Shown in pieces: positions 38,656 through 45,617 of a DNA stretch of 64,000 bases. Position numbers and translations under genes: made by a program. The stretch comes from Prochlorococcus sp. AG-355-I20. GTDB lineage: Bacteria; Cyanobacteriota; Cyanobacteriia; PCC-6307; Cyanobiaceae. Below the pieces are notes generated by a model. The model was not told where the DNA came from and ran no database searches. It saw nothing but the letters and a program-made list of their open reading frames with translations. The stretch covers positions 29,958 to 93,957 of the forward strand of contig QCDM01000004.1 in the NCBI GenBank assembly GCA_003280895.1. Reading direction: 5' to 3'. Position 1 is the stretch's first letter. Each line of letters opens with the position of its first letter.

Positions 38656-38791
38656 CTTTCTTATTTTATAACTGTACGAAGATGCACAGTTAATCCGCAA
38701 AATTATCTACCGAGCATGCTCACCGAAAAACAGATAGACGATCAGCAGGAGTTCGATCGTAAATGTATAAGTGGTGGACTATTAAGGTTAA
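38656..38791 (+). ncRNA. Candidate structured RNA, copy 2
   Basis: This is the paralogue of 37485-37609. Stem ACGATC (38738-38743) with GATCGT (38755-38760) encloses an 11-nt loop AGCAGGAGTTC, against AACAGGATTAC in copy 1. Relative to copy 1, two base pairs change on both sides (U-A to G-C, C-G to A-U), so pairing is kept. The hairpin ACTGT...ACAGT (38671-38690) replaces the GAAA-loop stem. An upstream stem GGGATTAGTT-TAAAA-AGCTAGTCCC (38631-38655) precedes the block. A promoter sits just upstream of the tRNA half, so transcription is plausible. Confidence 0.6.
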
Positions 38792-38900
38792 GATCTTTAA
38801 AAAAATTAAGTCAATAAATGTTTACATCATGAACCGAAAAGGGATATGACGTAAAAATTGAAATAATCTAACTTAGAGTATGTTCTTTTAAAAGGATTTT

Positions 38901-39707
38901 ATGACAAAGAAATTTTTTTTAAACCTCTGTTTCTTTCCACTATCAATATTATCAGTTGGGTTTTTGCAATTAAATATATCTAAATTAATTTCACCTTCCG
39001 CTGTCCATGCAACTAATTGGAATGCTTACAATAGGCATGTTGAGAGTGGAGGTAGAAACCTTAATAATGGAAATTATCAAAAGGCAGTAGATTTTTACAA
39101 TAAGGCACTAAAAATTTATAAAAGAGACGGTGCAATATTTTACAACAGAGCTTTATCAAATTATGAGCTAGGCAATTATGAAGAAGCAATAGAGGATTAC
39201 AAAGAAGCGTTGAATTTAGAGAATAAAATGCGTTCAGCGATAACACATCTCAATATAGGAAATGCTTATAAGGAAATTGAAGATTTTGAAAAAGCATTAT
39301 TTCATTTTAATAAAGCAATAAGTATAAAACCTAATGAGGGTTTCTACTACCAAGATAGAGGTTCTTTATATTGGGAACTAGAAAAATGGGATGAAGCGCT
39401 TAAAGATTATGAAATAGCAAAAAGTAAATACCTTAAGAAGAAAGTAAAAATAGATGAATATTTTTATAACGATATAGGTTATGTTTATTTCAAACTTGGT
39501 GCATTTAATTTAGCAATTGATAATTATGAAAAGGCAATCGAAATAAATCCAAAAGAAGGTATGTTCTATACAGATAGAGGTGATGCCCTTTATGAACTAG
39601 GAAAGGAAGACGAAGCATGCGAGAACTATATTAAGTCATCTGAATTAGGTTACGAGGAAATTCAAGACTACTTAAATTCATCGGATGGTGATTGGTGTAA
39701 GAAATAA
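38901..39707 (+). CDS. Exported TPR-repeat protein, cassette 2
   Basis: This 268-aa paralogue of the protein at 37720 has the same plan: signal peptide ending AVHA before TNW (about residue 38), TPRs, and the tail ELGYEEIQDYLNSSDGDWCKK. It has about five TPRs, two more than cassette 1; the extra block lies around residues 145-215 (YYQDRGSLYWELEKWDEALKDY and YFKLGAFNLAIDNYEKAI). TPR-number change between tandem paralogues indicates repeat gain or loss. The ATG is preceded by AAAAGGA. Function unknown; likely periplasmic or lumenal protein binding. Confidence 0.85.
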   Translation: MTKKFFLNLCFFPLSILSVGFLQLNISKLISPSAVHATNWNAYNRHVESGGRNLNNGNYQKAVDFYNKALKIYKRDGAIFYNRALSNYELGNYEEAIEDYKEALNLENKMRSAITHLNIGNAYKEIEDFEKALFHFNKAISIKPNEGFYYQDRGSLYWELEKWDEALKDYEIAKSKYLKKKVKIDEYFYNDIGYVYFKLGAFNLAIDNYEKAIEINPKEGMFYTDRGDALYELGKEDEACENYIKSSELGYEEIQDYLNSSDGDWCKK

Positions 39708-39968
39708 ATCAAGTCTCTTCATTCATAATTAACCCACTAAGTTGGCTAAGTAGCTAATTACATAAGTCATTCATTAACTCAAGTAACTCAAATTTACGTA
39801 TATTTGAACGAAAATAATTGGCTGATAAGCTGCTGCTATCAAGTTCTACACTGCGGATCTTGCTATTGCATAATCTAACTGATCCACAAGTTCCGTAATC
39901 AACACTTTTTTACAGTTTTTTGGAAGATTTAAGACGACAAGCTACAATAAAAAAGCGCCAAAACCCTT
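39708..39968 (+). promoter_or_regulatory. Cassette 2 end and tRNA-Leu promoter
   Basis: This gap contains GGATC (39855-39859) paired with GATCC (39881-39885), the counterpart of the stem at 38443-38480, then a shared AATCAACACTTTTT stretch. The tRNA promoter is TTGGAA (39920-39925) - 17 nt - TACAAT (39943-39948), 20 nt before the tRNA 5' end. Confidence 0.65.
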
Positions 39969-40054
39969 GGGAGTGTGGCGGAATTGGTAGACGCGCCGGA
40001 CTTAAAATCCGTCGAGCGATTTAGCTCGTGGGGGTTCAAGTCCCCCCACTCCCA
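39969..40054 (+). tRNA. trnL-UAA: tRNA-Leu (anticodon UAA)
   Basis: This 86-nt gene folds as a class II tRNA: acceptor GGGAGTG pairs with CACTCCC, anticodon stem CGGA/TCCG with loop CTTAAAA (anticodon TAA), a long variable arm (GAGCGATTTAGCTC) and T-arm GGGGGTTCAAGTCCCCC. Discriminator A; no encoded CCA. Unlike many cyanobacteria, it has no group I intron after U34. It is the only intact copy here and the probable attachment site for the two upstream cassettes. Confidence 0.98.
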
Positions 40055-40132
40055 TTAATAATTATTTATTTTTAGTTCTGACGATAACTTCCAATAGTTG
40101 TTATGTTTTAACTAAGCAACCATAAATCAAAA

Positions 40133-40366
40133 ATGGAAAGTTTTTTCAATAATACATTCTCTACTTTAATTGCTTATATTGGAATTATTTCTACTTATTT
40201 ACTGGTTATTCCATTATTACTATTTTATTGGATGAATAATAGATGGAATATTATGGGCAAATTTGAAAGATTAGGAATTTATGGCCTTGTTTTTCTTTTT
40301 TTTCCTGGTTTAATTTTATTTTCTCCATTTTTAAATCTTAGACTAAGAGGGAACGGTAAAGGGTAA
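40133..40366 (+). CDS. ndhL: NAD(P)H-quinone oxidoreductase subunit L
   Basis: This 77-aa protein has two membrane helices (about 12-33 and 47-66) with [20 protein letters not shown] between them, the NdhL pattern. NdhL is a cyanobacterial/plastid-specific subunit of the NDH-1 complex used in cyclic electron flow and CO2 uptake. The ATG at 40133 is 78 nt after tRNA-Leu. It is followed by a DUF3007 gene and trpA, a widely conserved order in cyanobacteria. Confidence 0.93.
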   Translation: MESFFNNTFSTLIAYIGIISTYLLVIPLLLFYWMNNRWNIMGKFERLGIYGLVFLFFPGLILFSPFLNLRLRGNGKG

Positions 40367-40370
40367 ATAA

Positions 40371-40691
40371 TTGACTAAGGGTAAAGTTATACAAATAGGT
40401 TTATTTATTTCATTAATAGGATTAATTAGTTATAGTTTTATTCCGAAAATTGGTTTAGACAATCTTACAGCTACTACTTTCTCAAGTTGTATTATGATTT
40501 TGATTGTTATTACTTGGGTAACATCTTATGTTTATAGAGTTGTAAATGGGAAAATGACTTTTATGGAACAAAGGAAGCGTTATAGAAAAGAATACGAAAA
40601 AGTTGTTAATGATAAACTAGAAACTAAATTCAATTCATTGTCAAAGGAAGAGCAGCAAAAACTTATGGAAGATTTAGAGAAAAATCCATAA
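40371..40691 (+). CDS. DUF3007 family membrane protein
   Basis: This 106-aa protein has two hydrophobic helices (about 5-24 and 36-55) and a charged helical C-terminus (MTFMEQRKRYRKEYEKVVND...EEQQKLMEDLE). It matches the DUF3007 family found next to ndhL in cyanobacteria. Role unknown; the fixed location suggests a link with NDH-1. The start is a TTG 4 nt after ndhL. Confidence 0.85.
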   Translation: MTKGKVIQIGLFISLIGLISYSFIPKIGLDNLTATTFSSCIMILIVITWVTSYVYRVVNGKMTFMEQRKRYRKEYEKVVNDKLETKFNSLSKEEQQKLMEDLEKNP

Positions 40692-40719
40692 ATTTTTCAT
40701 AGAAAAATATCTAAAAATC

Positions 40720-41562
40720 ATGAAAAATAACGAAATACAAATTGCGAAAAATAAATCTTTATCTAAGGTAGATAAGATGTTTTATGAATTAAAAAATAAT
40801 AAAAAATTAGCTTTGATGCCTTTTATAATGGCTGGAGATCCCAATATTGAAATAACCTCTGAAATTATATTAAAGTTACAAGAAAATGGAGCTAACCTTA
40901 TTGAACTAGGTATACCTTACAGTGACCCACTCGCAGACGGACCTGTTATTCAATTAGCAGCCTCTCGCGCCTTAAAGTCAGGAACTAACCTGAGAAAAGT
41001 AATTAAACTTTTAGAGTCTATAAAAGGTAAATTAAATATTCCCATTATCCTTTTTTCTTACTTAAATCCTTTACTATGTTATGGCTTTGAAAAGTTTTGT
41101 GAGATTGCATCTAATGCTGGAGTTTCTGGACTAATAGTTCCTGATCTCCCTTTAGAGGAAGCTTATAAATTTTCTGAAATAGTGAGCAACCATTCTATGG
41201 ACTTAATTTTATTGGTAGCTCCCACTACTCCTTTTGAGAGAATGAAACAAATATCAAATCATACAAAAGGTTTTACTTATTTAGTAAGTGTTACTGGTGT
41301 CACTGGTGAGAGAAACAAAATGGAAAATAGAGTAGAAAATCTTATTGCTAAATTAAAAGATGTAAATAGGAATCCAATTGCTGTTGGTTTTGGAATATCC
41401 ACTCCAGATCATGTTAATAAAGTTCGTGAGTGGGGAGCAGATGGAGTAATTATAGGGAGTGCATTTGTAAAACGAATTTCTAGTTCAAGTGAAAAAGATG
41501 TAGTCGATCATGTTGGTGAATTTTGTAAAGAAATGCGTTTAGCTGCTGATCAAAAAAAATAA
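40720..41562 (+). CDS. trpA: Tryptophan synthase alpha chain
   Basis: TrpA cleaves indole-3-glycerol phosphate and passes indole to TrpB. The 280-aa TIM barrel has LMPFIMAGDPN, the catalytic Glu in LIELGIPYSDPLADGPVIQ, the catalytic Asp in LIVPDLPLEE, and the phosphate loops AVGFGIS and VIIGSAFV. An N-terminal extension of about 18 residues precedes the conserved core. Last gene of the ndhL-DUF3007-trpA set. Confidence 0.96.
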   Translation: MKNNEIQIAKNKSLSKVDKMFYELKNNKKLALMPFIMAGDPNIEITSEIILKLQENGANLIELGIPYSDPLADGPVIQLAASRALKSGTNLRKVIKLLESIKGKLNIPIILFSYLNPLLCYGFEKFCEIASNAGVSGLIVPDLPLEEAYKFSEIVSNHSMDLILLVAPTTPFERMKQISNHTKGFTYLVSVTGVTGERNKMENRVENLIAKLKDVNRNPIAVGFGISTPDHVNKVREWGADGVIIGSAFVKRISSSSEKDVVDHVGEFCKEMRLAADQKK

Positions 41563-41571
41563 ATAAAAAAG

Positions 41572-41601
41572 ATAATTTATTTATTAAAAAGAATAAATTA
41601 T
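41572..41601. terminator. AT-rich hairpin between convergent trpA and cyAbrB
   Basis: ATAATTTATT pairs exactly with AATAAATTAT around a 10-nt loop. It lies just after trpA and before the end of the opposite-strand regulator gene, the position of a bidirectional terminator; the AT-only stem makes it weak. Confidence 0.4.
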
Positions 41602-41646
41602 TGAAAATAAATTAAAAATGATGTATTCAATTTATTTTGTTTGTCT

Positions 41647-42003
41647 TTAAGATTCTTCTGTAGGTAATAATCTGATTTGTTTTCTTCCGAGCTTAATTTC
41701 GAATTCATCCCCTGCTTTTAAATCAAGAAGTGCTGTATATGCTTTCCCAATCAGAAGATTTCCATTGCCTTGAACTGTAGCTATATAACTAAGTTTTCTT
41801 CCACCTTTCCCAATACCTGCAACTCCAGAATCACCAAGATTAACCCCTTTTGCTTCTAAAAGTGCTTCATAAAATGCGGTAAAGTTTAAGCGTTCACCTC
41901 CTTTTTTCTTTGTGGAAACATATCCACAGGCGCGAACTAAGTCAGATTTGCTAGCATCACCAAGTTCTTTAACTTTTGCAAGGAGATCGCTACCAGTTAA
42001 CAT
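41647..42003 (-). CDS. cyAbrB family transcriptional regulator
   Basis: Cyanobacterial AbrB-like proteins carry an AbrB domain at the C-terminus instead of the N-terminus. Here the region KLSYIATVQGNGNLLIGKAYTALLDLKAGDEFEIKLGRKQI is that domain, and the N-terminal LTGSDLLAKVKELGDASKSDLVRACGYV is the cyAbrB-specific part. Members regulate carbon/nitrogen balance, hydrogenase and inorganic carbon genes in other species. I chose the ATG at 42003 (118 aa); an earlier one at 42036 adds eleven unconserved residues. Divergent from the YciI-like gene. Confidence 0.9.
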   Translation of the reverse strand: MLTGSDLLAKVKELGDASKSDLVRACGYVSTKKKGGERLNFTAFYEALLEAKGVNLGDSGVAGIGKGGRKLSYIATVQGNGNLLIGKAYTALLDLKAGDEFEIKLGRKQIRLLPTEES

Positions 42004-42100
42004 AATTATTTGAAAGAAAGTTGTATTTAATAACATAGCAATTTGCGTGTAAAATATGCAATTATTTAGAATACATTTATTCTATTATTTATATTTAAAA

Positions 42101-42370
42101 ATGGAAAAGTTTATAGTTTTTGGAAGGTACTCTGAAGATGCAATTTTCAAGAGAAAACCATTTCGTGAACAACATCTTAATAGACTTAAAAACTTAAAAG
42201 ATCGCGATATTCTTGTTACATTAGGGCCAACAAAATGTACCAAATATTTGTTTGGAATTTTCAATGCTAATGATGTAAATGAGTTGAAAAATCTCATTGA
42301 GGAGGATATTTATTGGAAAAAAGGTATATGGATTAATTATGATATTTATCCTTGGATTCAGGCATTTTAA
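42101..42370 (+). CDS. YciI-like small protein
   Basis: From the ATG at 42101 the protein is 89 aa: MEKFIVFGRYSEDAIFKRKPFREQHL, then KDRDILVTLGPTKCTKYLFGIF and a C-terminal IYWKKGIWINYDIYPW. This fits the YciI fold (ferredoxin-like, with a His in EQHL), whose enzymatic roles are mostly unknown. An upstream start at 42056 would add hydrophobic residues and is rejected. Confidence 0.8.
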   Translation: MEKFIVFGRYSEDAIFKRKPFREQHLNRLKNLKDRDILVTLGPTKCTKYLFGIFNANDVNELKNLIEEDIYWKKGIWINYDIYPWIQAF

Positions 42371-42564
42371 ATATCGCTTATGAAAAAATTTAGTAATTAC
42401 TAACTATTAATTAAAAAGAATTAATTATAGTGAGAATACATAATATTCTTGCTTTAATAATTCAATTAATTATCATATTTATGAGTTAAAAAGATATTTA
42501 TTTAAAGGTTGGTTTTAAGAGGTTATATCATTTTTAACTAAAAATATAATATTTTAAATGATAT
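42371..42564. other. Intergenic region without a visible gene
   Basis: This very AT-rich gap between convergent genes contains a weak stem (GAGAAT / ATTCTT near 42433-42451). I see no RNA gene or conserved motif. Confidence 0.4.
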
Positions 42565-42885
42565 CTATTTACTAGTATCTTGATTTATCTGGTTTACTAA
42601 TGAGTCGATATCTAATTGATTATATGGTGGTGTTTGTTTTGTTTCTCGATAATTGTTCTTGATATTGTTTAACAATTTTTGCTCAATCTTTATAAGATTT
42701 TTTGCAATATTGTACATGCCGCCTTTTTTATATAATTCTTTAATTTTGAGAATAATCTCGGAGGTTCTGCTCGATTTAATGTTTAATTCATTTGCTAAGT
42801 CTTTTTGGGTAAATCCATGCGATTTTAACCAATCTTTAATGAAGGAGACGAGTTCTTTTTCTTCCTGAATGGATAATTTTCTCAT
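42565..42885 (-). CDS. Small helix-turn-helix protein
   Basis: This 106-aa protein has a helix-turn-helix at about residues 15-50 (SHGFTQKDLANELNIKSSRTSEIILKI), similar to Cro/XRE-type DNA-binding domains, then a helical middle and a polar tail (TPPYNQLDIDSLVNQINQ). Its ATG lies immediately after the stop of the DUF1232 gene (zero intergenic bases), so the two are co-translated. The regulated targets are unknown. It could be an autoregulator of the pair. Confidence 0.7.
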   Translation of the reverse strand: MRKLSIQEEKELVSFIKDWLKSHGFTQKDLANELNIKSSRTSEIILKIKELYKKGGMYNIAKNLIKIEQKLLNNIKNNYRETKQTPPYNQLDIDSLVNQINQDTSK

Positions 42886-43254
42886 TCAATAAAAAGGAAA
42901 TAACTTATTAAGCTTATTCTCTGCTCTTGCTCTTATTGAAGGAGTCATGTATTTGCTCCATATACTGAGTACTGCTGTGAGGGCTACGAAATCATCACTA
43001 AAACCAACTAAAGGCATAAAGTCAGGGAAAAGATCAAATGGCATAATTAAATATGCTAGTGCAGCCATTAATGAAACTCTTACTTGTGCTGGAGTAGAAG
43101 GATCTAAAGCCATCTCCAAAACTTCTAAGGCAGGCTTGGCAATTGTTCTTCCTGCTTTAATAAGAATCTTGATAATGATATTTTCATCAAATGTTGAACT
43201 CTCTAAAACTTCAGCATCATAGATTTTCTCTTGGGTTTTGTAATTCTCTTTCAT
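42886..43254 (-). CDS. DUF1232 (YkvA-like) family protein
   Basis: This 122-aa protein contains the DUF1232 core AALAYLIMPFDLFPDFMPLVGFSDD, a short amphipathic or membrane-associated segment with the conserved P-x-D-L-x-P-D pattern. Function of the family is unknown. The N-terminal 50 residues are polar and helical. First gene of the pair with the HTH gene; a group 2 sigma factor gene lies just upstream (39 nt) on the same strand. Confidence 0.88.
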   Translation of the reverse strand: MKENYKTQEKIYDAEVLESSTFDENIIIKILIKAGRTIAKPALEVLEMALDPSTPAQVRVSLMAALAYLIMPFDLFPDFMPLVGFSDDFVALTAVLSIWSKYMTPSIRARAENKLNKLFPFY

Positions 43255-43293
43255 CCTTAATAAATGAAATTTAAATATTTTTTAATGGAATTT

Positions 43294-44217
43294 TTAGCTA
43301 ATACTATCAACTAATCCATTCTGTATTCCTGCTTTTCTAAGTTTTCTTAAAGAGCGTTGAACAACTTGTCGGCAATATTCCCTGCTACAACTCATATGTC
43401 TTGCAACTTCAGCTAAAGTTCTCCATTCATTTGAGCCGTCTAAACCAAATCTTAGACTTACTATCTTTCTTTCTTTCTCAGTTAAATTTGCTTTATCTAG
43501 TAACTTCCATGCCGAGGCTGTCCTTTCGGCTAATTCGGCTAATTCCATTGGGGGAGTTTGATCACTTGGAAGAATATCAACTAACTCGGAAGGATCTGAT
43601 TTTGATTTAACAGTACCTTGGAGACTAACTGTTATGCTTCTCAATTCACAAGAAAGGAGTTCGTCAATTTCCTCTTTGGTTATTTTCATTTCTTCAGCCA
43701 GCTCATCACTATTGGGTGGAATACCCTTAAGTTGCATAAGCCTTGATTTTGCTGATCTTAGTTTTGTAAGTTTTTCATTAATGTTAACAGGGATCCTTAT
43801 AGTTCTACTTTGGGTTGATAATGCCCTATTTAAACCTTGTCTTATCCACCAATAAGCATAGGTAGAAAATCTATGTCCTCTAGACGGATCATATTTTTCT
43901 ACCGCTCTTGTAAGACCTAATGTTCCCTCCTGAATTAGGTCCAGTAATTCTAATCCTTTCCCTTGGTATCTCTTGGCAAGGTTGACAACTAGTCTTAGGT
44001 TGGCTGTTATCATCTCGTTTTTAGCTTTTTCACCAATTTTGATCTTTTTTCTCTCAGCTTCTGAATATTCACAAGCGGGGCCTTTCCCTCCTGCCTCTTG
44101 ACATCTATTAACAAGCACAACCATTTCTTGGACTTTCCTGCCCATTGTGAGTTCTCTTTCGGGAGTCAAAAGTTGATGACGACCTATTTCACCAAGAAAA
44201 TCGCTTAATGAACTCAC
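43294..44217 (-). CDS. RNA polymerase sigma-70 factor, group 2 (SigA-related)
   Basis: This 307-aa factor has region 1.2 (LSDFLGEIGRHQLLTPERE), region 2 (MITANLRLVVNLAKRYQGKGLELLDLIQEGTLGL, with the -10 recognition AYWWIRQGLNRAL), region 3 (IPVNINEKLTKL) and region 4 (EKERKIVSLRFGLD...TLAEVARHMSCSREYCRQVVQRSLRKLR). No long N-terminal domain 1.1, which makes it a group 2 rather than the primary factor. Such factors adjust light and diel expression in Prochlorococcus. The specific subgroup is not resolved. Confidence 0.93.
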   Translation of the reverse strand: MSSLSDFLGEIGRHQLLTPERELTMGRKVQEMVVLVNRCQEAGGKGPACEYSEAERKKIKIGEKAKNEMITANLRLVVNLAKRYQGKGLELLDLIQEGTLGLTRAVEKYDPSRGHRFSTYAYWWIRQGLNRALSTQSRTIRIPVNINEKLTKLRSAKSRLMQLKGIPPNSDELAEEMKITKEEIDELLSCELRSITVSLQGTVKSKSDPSELVDILPSDQTPPMELAELAERTASAWKLLDKANLTEKERKIVSLRFGLDGSNEWRTLAEVARHMSCSREYCRQVVQRSLRKLRKAGIQNGLVDSIS

Positions 44218-44276
44218 GATTTACCTCATTGTTGATATATTCAACTTATAGTCAATTCAGTAATAAGCCATACATG

Positions 44277-44316
44277 TAATAATTAATTAATAATTAATTA
44301 ATAATTATTAATTAGT
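44277..44316. repeat. Short AT tandem repeat upstream of the sigma factor
   Basis: Two perfect 11-nt copies of AATTAATTAAT (44281-44291 and 44292-44302) are followed by a partial third. It lies between hisIE and the sigma gene, upstream of the latter; slippage could alter promoter spacing. Confidence 0.6.
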
Positions 44317-44372
44317 TATTTAATATTTTTTTTAAATTTTTAGTTTAAAAATATATAAATTGTAAATTTTAA

Positions 44373-45035
44373 TTATTTAATTTTTCTTCTTGATTCAAGA
44401 ACAGTAAGTACATCTCTCCACTCAACGCCTTTATGCATAAGGGCTACTTGCAGATGATAAATTAAATCAGCAGCTTCATTTGAGATTGAATTTTTATCAT
44501 TATCTTTGCAAGCCATTATAAATTCTGCAGATTCCTCTCCTATCTTTTTCAAAATAGTATTACTGCCTTTTGTTAATAAATGATTAGTGTAACTTTTTTC
44601 TGATGGATTTATTGATCTTTCGTTAATTGTATTGAATAATTCAGAGCAAATATTTGAGAAGGGATTTGTTTTTTTCTCTTTTTTATCACTTTGATTAATT
44701 TGTATTTCGTTGAAAAAACAACTTTTTTCCCCAGTGTGACATGCTCCTGAACCATTTTGTTCAATCAAAAGAATTAGTGCATCATTATCACAGTCGAATC
44801 TTATCTCTTTAAGAATTTGGGTACTTCCACTTGTAGCTCCTTTTTTCCAAATTTCGGATCTTGATCTACTCCAATAATGAACGTTTTTGGTTTCAAGTGT
44901 CATTGTCAAAGATTCTTTGTTCATCCAAGCAAGCATAAGAATTGATCCGTCAAGCCAATCTTGTGCTATTGCAGGGATTAATCCATAATTATCAAAGCGT
45001 AGATCCTCTATCGAAAAATTAGTTGAATAAGTCAT
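44373..45035 (-). CDS. hisIE: Bifunctional phosphoribosyl-AMP cyclohydrolase / phosphoribosyl-ATP pyrophosphatase
   Basis: This 220-aa fusion does the second and third steps of histidine synthesis. The N-terminal HisI half has LMLAWMNKESL, RFDCDNDALILL and the zinc cysteines in GSGACHTGEKSCFF; the C-terminal HisE half has the helical KIGEESAEFIMACKD and NEAADLIYHLQVAL motifs. The linker lies at about residues 115-135. Divergent from the PTPS-like gene. hisG (26522) is also in the window but far away. Confidence 0.96.
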   Translation of the reverse strand: MTYSTNFSIEDLRFDNYGLIPAIAQDWLDGSILMLAWMNKESLTMTLETKNVHYWSRSRSEIWKKGATSGSTQILKEIRFDCDNDALILLIEQNGSGACHTGEKSCFFNEIQINQSDKKEKKTNPFSNICSELFNTINERSINPSEKSYTNHLLTKGSNTILKKIGEESAEFIMACKDNDKNSISNEAADLIYHLQVALMHKGVEWRDVLTVLESRRKIK

Positions 45036-45098
45036 TATGTTCGTTATGTTAAATCCTACTCAATGTGTTTTATTAAAAATTATCCTAACAGTTAATTG

Positions 45099-45569
45099 AT
45101 GTATATTCATTCTCTGAAATTTTCATGCAGCAAAAGTTACGAGGATTTTCCTTGTTCACATAGGCAATGGCGCCATGAAGGTCACTGCAGATTTGTGCAT
45201 GGATATTCAAGATCATTCACCTTTTGGTTCACTGCAAAAAAATTAGACCTAAATGGTTTTGTTGTCGATTTTTCTAGTCTAAAGCCCCTAGAAAATAGAC
45301 TAAAGGAACAATTTGACCATACTTTTTTAATAAATAAAGATGACCCTTTGCTGAATTACTGGGAAAAATTAAATGACTTGGATGCTTTAGATCTGAGAAT
45401 TATGGATAATGTAGGTATGGAGTTCACTTCTGAATTAATTTGGAGATGGGCTAATGAATACTTACAGGATAAGGATAAGGGCAGAACATGTTGTTGGAAA
45501 ACAGAATCAAAAGAAAATAAATCTAATAAAGCAAGTTATGAGAAAATTCCTGATTGGTTCAAATCTTAG
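45099..45569 (+). CDS. PTPS/QueD-like protein, divergent subfamily
   Basis: This 156-aa T-fold protein is related to 6-pyruvoyl-tetrahydropterin / 6-carboxytetrahydropterin synthase. It has HSLKFSCSKSYEDFPCSHRQW, HCRFVHGYSRSFTFWF, the LNGFVVDFSSLKPLE motif and FDHTFLI. The usual zinc histidines (FSAxH and HGH) are altered to FSCSK and HGY, as in a divergent subfamily that I recall from bacteria and phages. It may be a queuosine/deazapurine enzyme or have a new role. The ATG at 45099 is preferred over the TTG at 45096. Confidence 0.85.
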   Translation: MYIHSLKFSCSKSYEDFPCSHRQWRHEGHCRFVHGYSRSFTFWFTAKKLDLNGFVVDFSSLKPLENRLKEQFDHTFLINKDDPLLNYWEKLNDLDALDLRIMDNVGMEFTSELIWRWANEYLQDKDKGRTCCWKTESKENKSNKASYEKIPDWFKS

Positions 45570-45617
45570 ATTAAAGTTGTTAAATTTCAAGTCATATAGA
45601 ATTTTTAATTTAGATCT

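Noticed and set aside
38763..38849. 28-codon open frame with CAGGAG 11 nt upstream, inside the second RNA region
   Set aside because: It could be a leader peptide, but copy 1 has no matching start or frame, so it is probably a chance ORF and the CAGGA belongs to the conserved hairpin loop.
37296..40132. CRISPR array or restriction-type defence island
   Set aside because: The repeats are two long divergent cassettes, not short regular repeats with spacers, and no cas, nuclease or methylase gene is present.
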